A DNA stretch of 64,000 nucleotides, from NCBI RefSeq assembly GCF_964063345.1, contig NZ_OZ061318.1:2976001-3040000 (forward strand), written 5' to 3'. Positions within the stretch are counted from its first letter, which is position 1. Each line of letters starts with the position of its first letter. The notes under the pieces are model-generated. The model saw nothing but the letters and a program-made list of their open reading frames with translations, did not search any database and had not been told where the DNA came from. Made by a program: the position numbers and the translations under genes. Of the stretch, positions 38,107 through 44,891 are shown in pieces. The stretch comes from Pseudomonas lini (GTDB lineage Bacteria; Pseudomonadota; Gammaproteobacteria; Pseudomonadales; Pseudomonadaceae).

Positions 38107-39405
38107 TTAATAAGGCAGTCTGAAACGCTTCGTCAGGCCAGCAACGCCTTCACGAATGGACCTCTCCGTGCGGCTGTCGATGGTTCCGCTACGCACTCCG
38201 CCGAGCAGCGCGAGGATCATGTCGCCGATCTCCCGGAATTCATCGACACCCATGCCACGCGACGTGCACGCCGCACTGCCCAGGCGAATACCGGAAGTCA
38301 CCGTCGGCCTGGCCTCATCGTTGGGCACGGCATTTTTGTTCACGGTGATGCCAATCTGTTCCAGGGCGTGTTCGGCGACATCGCCCGCGAGATCCCAGGG
38401 CCGAAGGTCAATGACGCCCAGATGACAGTCGGTGCCGCCCGAAACTATCGACAATCCACCTTCGGCAAGTCGGCCACACAGGGCCTGGGCATTGGCAACG
38501 ACGGCGTGAGCATAAGTACTGAAAGAGGGCTGCAGCGCCTCACCCAGCGCGACCGCTTTTGCCGCAATGACGTGCATCAGCGGAGCGCACTGGAGGCCGG
38601 GGAACACCGCTGCATTGATTTTTTGCGCTATCGCTTGCTCATTGCACAGGACCATCCCGCCACGTGGCCCGCGCAATGTGGTGTGCGTGGTGGTGGTGGT
38701 AACGTGAGCGAACGGCACCGGCGACGGATAGGCGCCACCGGCAACCAGGCCGGCTACATGGGCGATATCGGCCATCAGGAATGCGCCCACCTCGTCTGCA
38801 ATGGACCGAAACCGGGCAAAGTCCAATATGCGCGAGTAGGCCGAGGCGCCGACGATAATCAACCGGGGCCGCTCTCGCCGGGCTATCCGCTCGACCTGGT
38901 CCATGTCCACTTGATGGGTGACAGGATGCACCCCATAACTCAGAGCCTGAAACCAGCGCCCGGACATGTTGAACGTCGCGCCATGGGACAGATGCCCGCC
39001 GGCCTTGAGGTCCAGCCCCAGGATCTTGTCGCCCGGCGCCAGCAACGCCAGAAACACCGCCTGGTTCGCCTGACTACCCGAATGGGGCTGCAGGTTGGCG
39101 TAGGCGCACTTGAACAGCCGCTTTGCGCGCTCGATGGCGATGTCTTCGATCGCATCGACATTGCGGCAACCGGCGTAGTAGCGACGCCCCGGATAGCCCT
39201 CGGCATGCTTGTTGGTCAATACCGATCCCTGAGCCTCGAGTACGGCGCGGCTGACGAAATTCTCGGCGGCGATCAGCTCGATCGAGTGCATCTGGCGCAG
39301 GCGTTCGGTGTCGATTGCGCGCCAGACATCCCGGTCCGCCTGGGGCAAATTAGCGCCACTGACAATCGGCAGCGCGTGCCCGTCCATATGAGCGAAATGC
39401 GGCAT
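38107..39405 (-). CDS. divergent SHMT paralogue lacking the PLP lysine
   Basis: 432 residues, clearly an SHMT in every stretch ([92 protein letters not shown]). The Schiff-base lysine is replaced: [13 protein letters not shown] instead of [13 protein letters not shown] (Thr242, codon ACC, 38680-38682). Ser35 and Tyr55 of the E. coli enzyme are Ala47 and His67 here, and the GG of QGGPL is Cys273-Ala274. The PLP-contacting Asp/His pair and the carboxylate Arg are kept. Either it works without an internal aldimine, binds pre-formed PLP adducts, or partners the canonical copy. GGAGT precedes the ATG; operator 3 is upstream. Confidence 0.9.
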   Translation of the reverse strand: MPHFAHMDGHALPIVSGANLPQADRDVWRAIDTERLRQMHSIELIAAENFVSRAVLEAQGSVLTNKHAEGYPGRRYYAGCRNVDAIEDIAIERAKRLFKCAYANLQPHSGSQANQAVFLALLAPGDKILGLDLKAGGHLSHGATFNMSGRWFQALSYGVHPVTHQVDMDQVERIARRERPRLIIVGASAYSRILDFARFRSIADEVGAFLMADIAHVAGLVAGGAYPSPVPFAHVTTTTTHTTLRGPRGGMVLCNEQAIAQKINAAVFPGLQCAPLMHVIAAKAVALGEALQPSFSTYAHAVVANAQALCGRLAEGGLSIVSGGTDCHLGVIDLRPWDLAGDVAEHALEQIGITVNKNAVPNDEARPTVTSGIRLGSAACTSRGMGVDEFREIGDMILALLGGVRSGTIDSRTERSIREGVAGLTKRFRLPY

Positions 39406-39500
39406 TTTGACTCCAGTCGGTAAATGTCGAATAGCAAGCTGCACCTGCCTGCGGTCTTATCAACTGGCGACTACCCTATCGGCTAACGGACTGACGAGAT

Positions 39501-39529
39501 ATACCATTTCGTGCGGGCTCTACAGACCA
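39501..39529 (-). promoter_or_regulatory. island operator 3 (divergent SHMT promoter)
   Basis: Minus strand: AAAGTGGTCTG with the second box TGGTAT starting 23 bp after TGGTCT. CCCGC and AATGG in the spacer are at the same positions as in operator 4. A possible -10, TATATC, overlaps the second box. Confidence 0.7.
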
Positions 39530-39599
39530 CTTTGGGCGCAGTGCTGCTTCGAAGCATGTACGCGGGGGCGAAAACGCGAGGGCTCTGACCTTTTTAAAG

Positions 39600-39628
39600 T
39601 GGTCTGGTTGTCCCGCCAGTAATGGACT
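39600..39628 (+). promoter_or_regulatory. island operator 4 (MFS gene promoter)
   Basis: AAAGTGGTCTGG then TGGACT, box starts 23 bp apart, followed by ATCAAG. It mirrors operator 3 across about 70 bp, so the divergent SHMT and MFS genes have matched promoters. The rest of the 365-bp gap (39406-39770) is leader sequence with no further gene. Confidence 0.72.
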
Positions 39629-39770
39629 ATCAAGCAAGACCATGACGTGCTTAAGATCTGCGCCGAGCCGACCCGGCCCTGTATTTTTCTACCGCCAGCA
39701 GGCAGCGACTCAGCCGGATCAGCAGGACACTTCTTGCCAGAGCGTTGATGCTCAGAGAACAGGTTTAGCC

Positions 39771-40991
39771 ATGTCGATTGTTCGTATTGGACTGCTTCCT
39801 CAGGTAGCAACAGCGCACTTTGTCAGCCATTTGCACATCATGGTGTTGGCGGCCCTGTTTCCCGTGCTGCCGGATTTTTTTGGCGCGGGTTATGTGGAGC
39901 TGGGCCTGGCCCTGAGCATCTTCAACATCGTCACGGCACTGGTGCAAGCCCCCATGGGCTTCGCCGTCGATCATTACGGGGCCAGGCGTTTGCTGATTGC
40001 CGGCGTTGCCTTGGGCAGCATCAGCTTCCTGCTGATTGGACTGTTCCCGAGCTACAGCTGTTTGCTGATTGCCATGACGTTGGCCGGTATAGCCAACGCC
40101 GTCTACCATCCGGCCAACTATGCATTGCTCTCTCAAGAGATCAATCCTGCCCACATCGGCAAGGCGTTCTCTGTCCATACCTTTGCCGGCTTTTTGGGCG
40201 CCGCCATCGCACCATTGTTTCTGCTGGGGATTGCAACCGCGAGTGACCCGGGCCTGGCATTCGTTGGCGCCGCACTGGTGGGTTTTGTCGCGTTGGGGCT
40301 GTTATTGATACCCGGCTCAGGGCTGGCACGGGTTGCCCAGGTGCGCCGCCCACTCGAGCCTGCACTCAACATTGCCAGCAACCGACGGCTGTCACTGCTC
40401 TCGCCGATGATCCTGAGCCTGACCTTGCTATTCGTGTTGTTGAATTTAAGCACCAGCGCGATTGAAAAATTCTCCGTCGCGGCCCTGATGCAAGGGCAAG
40501 GTGCAACGTTGCCTTGGGCCAATTCGGCGCTGACGGCATTCCTGTTTGCCAGCGCCTTTGGCGTGCTGGCCGGCGGTGCACTGGCCGATCGTACCCAGCG
40601 TCATGGGGTGGTTGCCGCCACCGCTTTTGCACTGGCCGCCGTGTTGACGGCCATCGTCGGCACGGCCAGCTTGAGCGAACTGGCACTAATCTTCGCTCTT
40701 GGCGCCGTAGGGTTTCTGACGGGGTTGATCGCACCGTCGCGCGACATGCTGGTGCGGGCGGCATCACCCAAGGGGGCTGAAGGCAAAACCTTCGGCATCG
40801 TCTCCACCGGTTTCAACATCGGTGGCGCAGTCGGGCCCCTCGGCTTCGGTTGGATGCTGGACCAAGGGCACCCCACGGCCATCTTCTGGGCCAGCGTGAC
40901 ATTCATGAGCCTGACCGTCGTGCTGACTCTGATGCAAGAGTGGTACCTGGCAAGACTCAGAAAAACGAAGCCACTGCTGGTGGCCTTTTAA
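39771..40991 (+). CDS. MFS transporter (fosmidomycin-resistance-like efflux family)
   Basis: 406 residues, about twelve helices. The N-terminal region VATAHFVSHLHIMVLAALFPVLP and the loop GFAVDHYGARRLLIAG are typical of the Fsr-like branch of the major facilitator superfamily; the second half repeats the pattern with GGALADRTQRHG. Probable proton-driven exporter, in context exporting the product of the N-oxygenase pathway. Start at 39771, downstream of operator 4. The aurF-like gene begins 245 bp later, with no clear promoter between them, so transcription may continue. Confidence 0.88.
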   Translation: MSIVRIGLLPQVATAHFVSHLHIMVLAALFPVLPDFFGAGYVELGLALSIFNIVTALVQAPMGFAVDHYGARRLLIAGVALGSISFLLIGLFPSYSCLLIAMTLAGIANAVYHPANYALLSQEINPAHIGKAFSVHTFAGFLGAAIAPLFLLGIATASDPGLAFVGAALVGFVALGLLLIPGSGLARVAQVRRPLEPALNIASNRRLSLLSPMILSLTLLFVLLNLSTSAIEKFSVAALMQGQGATLPWANSALTAFLFASAFGVLAGGALADRTQRHGVVAATAFALAAVLTAIVGTASLSELALIFALGAVGFLTGLIAPSRDMLVRAASPKGAEGKTFGIVSTGFNIGGAVGPLGFGWMLDQGHPTAIFWASVTFMSLTVVLTLMQEWYLARLRKTKPLLVAF

Positions 40992-41236
40992 TGACTTGGG
41001 ACAAGGTTTGTGCCGCATTCTTGCAGCAAACTTGAAGGGCGGATACCTGCCGGCATCGCCCTACCCCGCACTGCCACTGCTACTTCTGGCATCCGGCCCC
41101 GCAACGAGAGCAGATGAAAAAAACCCCGCAGACTTGCTTCCCTTTACGGCGCGGGGACTGTGGCGGTGAGGGATGTTTAAGCAATGACTGCAGCGTTAAC
41201 GCTTTAAAAAATAGCCTGACCCATGGGAGCTAAAAC

Positions 41237-42199
41237 ATGGACCGTTCGAACTGTGGAACCGATGACGTGGTTCAAAACATGCTGGCAAAGTTATCCGGAC
41301 TCTGGGAAACCCGCGCCGCCGTCAACAATGACCAAGTGGATTACCGGAACCTTGCCTTCGACCCGGCCAAGCAGGACTTCAGTGTCTCCCTGCTGCCTTT
41401 CCGTCATCACCAGGCATGGCGCGAAGCCCCTGAAGAGCTGCAATCCAAGTGTCTCTCCTATGCCTGGGGAATCTATAACCTCAAAACCATCTACATCGAA
41501 TGCGATGTGGTGGTGCCCGCTTGCGAGGACATTATCAAGACGCCGCCGCCGAGCCAGAATCGCGCACTGCTGCAGGATGTGATGTCCCAGGCGCTGCTGG
41601 ACGAGGCGCTGCACACGCGCATGTCGATCATGGCCTGCAACTACATCTACGACATGCGCGCACTCGCGCCATTGGACTTTCGTGACTTCAATCTGGTGAC
41701 CTGGCGCGAAGGCCTCCTGGCCGACTGCAATGCCGAGTGGGAGCGCCGCCTGACGCGCTTCGGCATCGCGTGCGCCAGTGAGACTTTGATCACCGACTAC
41801 CTCAAGACCATGGCTGAAGACAATAGCATCCAGTCCATCTGCCATGAAGTCACGCGCACCCATGCCATAGATGAATGGAGCCATTCCAGTGTCTTCAGCT
41901 TCGTCGCCTCTGACATCGTTCATGGCCTGAGCCGCAAAGAGCGTGAGTACCTGCGCTCGGTCATTCTCAAAACCGTGCAGATGTTCGCCAACAATGAAAT
42001 GGGCGCGTGGTCCACGGTGTTTTCGATGTTGGCGTTTCCCCACGCCAGAGACATCCTGCATGACGTGGGCGATAGCAACGAGATCAGCGTCTACACCGGC
42101 TCGGTCGAAGCCCTGATCAACCGCATCGGACTGACCGGCAACGGCCTTGGCAGTGCTGATAACGCCCTTGAAACCTTACGCGAAAAGGTCCGCGCATGA
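41237..42199 (+). CDS. AurF-family diiron N-oxygenase
   Basis: 320 residues. All seven metal ligands of AurF can be placed with near-identical spacing: E88, E123, H126 (LLDEALHT), E182, H209, E213 and H216 (THAIDEWSH); AurF has E101, E136, H139, E196, H223, E227 and H230. The N-terminal 80 residues and the substrate pocket differ from AurF, so the amine substrate is unknown. The family turns amines into hydroxylamines, nitroso or nitro groups with O2 and two electrons at a time. GGGAG lies 7 bp before the ATG. Its stop overlaps the start of the reductase gene, a natural electron donor. Upstream (41117-41163) an imperfect CCCCGC...GCGGGG hairpin has a U-run only on the minus strand. Confidence 0.9.
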   Translation: MDRSNCGTDDVVQNMLAKLSGLWETRAAVNNDQVDYRNLAFDPAKQDFSVSLLPFRHHQAWREAPEELQSKCLSYAWGIYNLKTIYIECDVVVPACEDIIKTPPPSQNRALLQDVMSQALLDEALHTRMSIMACNYIYDMRALAPLDFRDFNLVTWREGLLADCNAEWERRLTRFGIACASETLITDYLKTMAEDNSIQSICHEVTRTHAIDEWSHSSVFSFVASDIVHGLSRKEREYLRSVILKTVQMFANNEMGAWSTVFSMLAFPHARDILHDVGDSNEISVYTGSVEALINRIGLTGNGLGSADNALETLREKVRA

Positions 42200-43254
42200 A
42201 CAGCATCACCCTTCAGGCGCGCTGTGAGCGCGTGACCACTGAAACGACGGGCGTGAAGGTGTTCGCCCTGCGTGCGCAAGGCGCCCATGCCGAGTTTCTC
42301 CACAGCCTGGAACCCGGCAAACATGTGGCCCTGCATTACCCGAACACAGCGGGCACTCAGCACCAGCGGCTGTATTCGATCACCCGCAAACAAGGTGCGG
42401 ATCTGTTCGAAATCGCAGTAAAGCGCGAAGGCCGCGGCGGGGTTTCGGACCATCTGCATGCCACCTTGCAGGAAGGCTCGATAGTGCCGATGCAATTTGT
42501 GGCCGGGGAGATTTCCCTGGCGTCGATCGTCGGCTGTCAACAGGTCGGTATGCTCGCTGGCGGCATAGGTATCACCCTGCCGATTGCCTTGCTGCGTGGG
42601 CTGCTCGAGCGTTCGCGTCGCGGGTTATCGGTGCCCAGGGTCGCATTGCTGCTGTGTGTACCGACCATTGCCGAGATTCCCTTCCTTCACGAGTTGCTGG
42701 AGCTGGAGCTGACCACGTCCTGGTTCGCCTTGCAGGTGTTCGTCACCCGCGAGACAGTCAAAAGCAACGGGCACTTTACGTCGGGCCGCCCTGGTGCCGA
42801 AGACTTGAGCTTTCTGGGTATGCCAGAGGCCGTGGTGATTTGCGGCAGCCATCGCTTTGCCCAAGGCTTGCGCGAGCACACTCTGGCGATGTTTCCCGCA
42901 AGCAAGCTCCTGATCGAGTCATTCACACCCCCGGCGGCAGCTGTAGCGACAGAGCAGTCAGATGCCCAGGCGCCAGGCTCGGTACGATTGCACCTGACAG
43001 ATAGCGATCAGATCATTGAAGTGCCCGCAGGCAAGAGCCTGCTGGATATGCTCGAATCCAACGGTATTGCGGTGCGCAGCCTGTGTCGGGCCGGTATCTG
43101 CGGCAATTGCCGGATCAAGGTGTCGGACGGTGAATACACCCTCGAGCCAGACTTCTGCCTCAGTGATCAGGATAAGGACGAAGGGTATGCGCTGGCGTGT
43201 TGCACCTTCCCCCAGTCCGGGGCGGTCAAGGTAGGCCTGAACCCACCGGCCTGA
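42196..43254 (+). CDS. flavin / [2Fe-2S] oxidoreductase, electron donor for the N-oxygenase
   Basis: 352 residues in three parts. An FAD-type beta-barrel (1-105) has RLYS (58-61). An NAD(P)H domain (about 110-245) contains the pyrophosphate loop GMLAGGIGITLPIALLR and CGSHRFAQGLREH. The C-terminal plant-type ferredoxin (about 260-352) has C297-x4-C302-x2-C305-x29-C335. This order resembles vanillate O-demethylase or phthalate dioxygenase reductases. The 4-bp overlap with the N-oxygenase gene strongly suggests a functional pair: NAD(P)H to flavin to Fe-S to diiron. Whether the flavin is FAD or FMN is uncertain. Confidence 0.9.
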   Translation: MNSITLQARCERVTTETTGVKVFALRAQGAHAEFLHSLEPGKHVALHYPNTAGTQHQRLYSITRKQGADLFEIAVKREGRGGVSDHLHATLQEGSIVPMQFVAGEISLASIVGCQQVGMLAGGIGITLPIALLRGLLERSRRGLSVPRVALLLCVPTIAEIPFLHELLELELTTSWFALQVFVTRETVKSNGHFTSGRPGAEDLSFLGMPEAVVICGSHRFAQGLREHTLAMFPASKLLIESFTPPAAAVATEQSDAQAPGSVRLHLTDSDQIIEVPAGKSLLDMLESNGIAVRSLCRAGICGNCRIKVSDGEYTLEPDFCLSDQDKDEGYALACCTFPQSGAVKVGLNPPA

Positions 43255-43291
43255 ATCATCTCCCTCTACTTCTTTCACAAGTGAGTTTTCC

Positions 43292-44002
43292 ATGAAAACT
43301 GCAATTGCGTTGCGCCACATTCACTTCGAGGACGTTGGCACCCTTGATACCGTAATCGCCGAGCAGGGGTATGAGCTGCGTTACCTCGATCCCACCCTCG
43401 ACACATTGAACAGCGCTCAGGTGCAGCAGGCCGATTTGCTGATCGTGCTCGGAGGTCCCATTGGCGCCTATGACGAACAGCTCTATCCGTTTCTTAAAGA
43501 TGAGATGGCGCTGGTGCGTCAGCGCTTGCAGTCCGGCAAACCCATGTTGGGTATCTGCCTGGGTGCGCAACTGATCGCTCGTGCCCTGGGCGCCAGGGTG
43601 TATCCGCTGGGCGTCAAGGAGATCGGCTTTTCACCACTGACCCTGACCCCGGCGGGGCAGGATTCGGTGCTGGCCAAACTGGAAGACACGCCCGTGCTGC
43701 ACTGGCACGGCGACCAGTTCGATATTCCCGAAGGTGGCGTGCATTTGGCCAGTACCGCTGTCGGCGCCCATCAGGCGTTTGCGGTGGGGCGCAACGTCCT
43801 CGGCCTGCAATTTCACCTGGAAGCCGATGTGCGCAAGCTCGAACAATGGCTGGTCGGTCATGCCAGCGAATTGGCGCAGGCCGGTATCACTCCTTGCGCA
43901 CTGCGGGACGCTGCTGCAGCCGTCGGCGATCGGCTGACCCACGCGGCACACGCGGTACTTAGCGATTGGCTGAGTAACCTGGATGACCACGCGTCGGCCT
44001 GA
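43292..44002 (+). CDS. class I glutamine amidotransferase-like protein
   Basis: 236 residues, a free-standing GATase1 domain like the YfeJ/GuaA-N type. The catalytic triad is intact: C89 in GICLGAQL, H175 and E177 in LQFHLEAD; the oxyanion loop is LGGPIGAYDEQ. It could supply ammonia to a partner or hydrolyse a gamma-glutamyl group from a pathway intermediate; gamma-glutamyl protection of reactive amines is known in other pathways. No synthetase partner is encoded in the island. It follows the reductase by 37 bp on the same strand. Confidence 0.87.
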   Translation: MKTAIALRHIHFEDVGTLDTVIAEQGYELRYLDPTLDTLNSAQVQQADLLIVLGGPIGAYDEQLYPFLKDEMALVRQRLQSGKPMLGICLGAQLIARALGARVYPLGVKEIGFSPLTLTPAGQDSVLAKLEDTPVLHWHGDQFDIPEGGVHLASTAVGAHQAFAVGRNVLGLQFHLEADVRKLEQWLVGHASELAQAGITPCALRDAAAAVGDRLTHAAHAVLSDWLSNLDDHASA

Positions 44003-44003
44003 A

Positions 44004-44045
44004 AGTGGTCTGCTTTGCTACCGGCAACCGGACTAGCAGACCACT
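44004..44045 (+). promoter_or_regulatory. island operator 5 with perfect inverted repeat (ABM gene promoter)
   Basis: AGTGGTCTGCT (44004-44014) and AGCAGACCACT (44035-44045) are a perfect 11-bp inverted pair. The direct-repeat element is present too: TGGTCT at 44006 and CGGACT at 44029, 23 bp apart. A -10-like TATAAA follows at 44058. It begins 2 bp after the amidotransferase stop and precedes the ABM gene by about 210 bp; that long leader shows no gene. Confidence 0.7.
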
Positions 44046-44252
44046 CCATTTTCGCCGTATAAATCGGCCTGCAAGCCATCTTGACCAACATGACTCCCGA
44101 GGAACCAAGGAAGATTGAGAAGGCCCTGTCGGCGAGTCATCAGCCGTCTCACCACGGCCTTCTCATCACTCACCCAAACCAGGGTTTCACGTTTTGGTGG
44201 GTCAAGAAGTACGTTTTTTTATACCTATAAATGCAAGGATGAGGAGTCAAGA

Positions 44253-44621
44253 ATGATCGTAGTTTTGTTTGAGTTGCAGGCACTGCCAGGTCAAGGCGAG
44301 ACCTACGTTGACCTGGTAAACAAGCTGACGCCGATGCTCGAACCCATGGACGGCTTTATTTCGGTCGAGTGTTTTCAAAGCACGCTGAACCCCAAGAAAG
44401 TCATGTCGGTCACTACCTGGCGTGATGAGGAAGCCGTGGTGCAGTGGCGCAACGTGACCGCACACCTGTCGGCGCAGAAAGCGGGCCGCGACAAGATTTT
44501 CGATGACTACCGTGTACGTGTGACCTCGGTGATCCGTGACTACGGATTGCGTGATCGTGAACAGGCCCCCTACAACGAAGTAATCGACGGCGAACCCGCC
44601 AAAACAACCGCCGAGGCGTAG
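44253..44621 (+). CDS. ABM-domain (antibiotic biosynthesis monooxygenase-like) protein
   Basis: 122 residues. The N-terminal 95 residues form a dimeric alpha-beta barrel pattern: VVLFELQALPGQGETYVDLV, MLEPMDGFISVECFQSTLNP and MSVTTWRDEEAVVQWRN followed by THLSAQKAGR. ABM proteins include cofactor-free quinone-forming monooxygenases and heme-degrading enzymes; many are small-molecule isomerases or scavengers. The 25-residue C-terminal tail is unusual. GAGGAG lies 7 bp before the ATG. Last gene of the island; it has its own operator-bearing promoter. Confidence 0.85.
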   Translation: MIVVLFELQALPGQGETYVDLVNKLTPMLEPMDGFISVECFQSTLNPKKVMSVTTWRDEEAVVQWRNVTAHLSAQKAGRDKIFDDYRVRVTSVIRDYGLRDREQAPYNEVIDGEPAKTTAEA

Positions 44622-44675
44622 GGCCCAGGTTCTACCAGGCAGGACTCTTTACGCAATCCCGGGAAACACAGAAAC

Positions 44676-44736
44676 AAGAACGCCGGTTTAATGGATGTTG
44701 TACTTGCGATCAAACACATCCAGAACCGGCGTTCTT
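44676..44736. repeat. long imperfect inverted repeat at the right island border
   Basis: AAGAACGCCGGTT (44676-44688) and AACCGGCGTTCTT (44724-44736) are perfect 13-bp arms. The 35-bp interior has further pairing GGATGT/ACATCC. No U-run follows, so it is not a clear terminator. It could be the terminator of the last island gene, a recombination-related hairpin, or a remnant of a mobile element. It lies 39 bp before the yifB remnant. Confidence 0.6.
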
Positions 44737-44774
44737 ATGCGCGAATCAATACTCTCCTTCCTTTTGGGAGGGCA

Positions 44775-44885
44775 TGGGAGAGGCTCTTGCCCCTTAGAGC
44801 TGTCCATCGACTGCACAAGCAAGTCGATGGCATTACCCGTGAACACTTGGCCGATGCGCTGCAATATCGGCCGACAACGCTCTAG
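44775..44885 (+). pseudogene. degenerate 3' end of yifB/comM marking the island's right border
   Basis: The frame reads WERLLPLRAVHRLHKQVDGI then TREHLADALQYRPTTL and a stop. Intact yifB at 28810 reads CERLTLSLRAAHRLLK, about ten further residues, then QVDAIGRSHVAEALQYRPSAPS. The remnant therefore keeps the last about 35 codons with a ten-codon deletion. It has no start or upstream yifB sequence. This is what is left of the original gene end after DNA carrying its own yifB end inserted upstream. Confidence 0.72.
44859..44872 (+). repeat. right border repeat of the island (att-like)
   Basis: CTGCAATATCGGCC, identical to 30274-30287, inside the yifB remnant. Confidence 0.55.
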
Positions 44886-44891
44886 TCGACG

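Noticed and set aside
38056..39423. 455-codon open frame on the plus strand
   Set aside because: Antisense to the divergent SHMT gene, whose conserved family segments show the true strand.
41117..41163. Terminator upstream of the AurF-like gene
   Set aside because: CCCCGC/GCGGGG stem has a 20-nt loop and the U-run only on the strand opposite to the surrounding genes; too weak to call.
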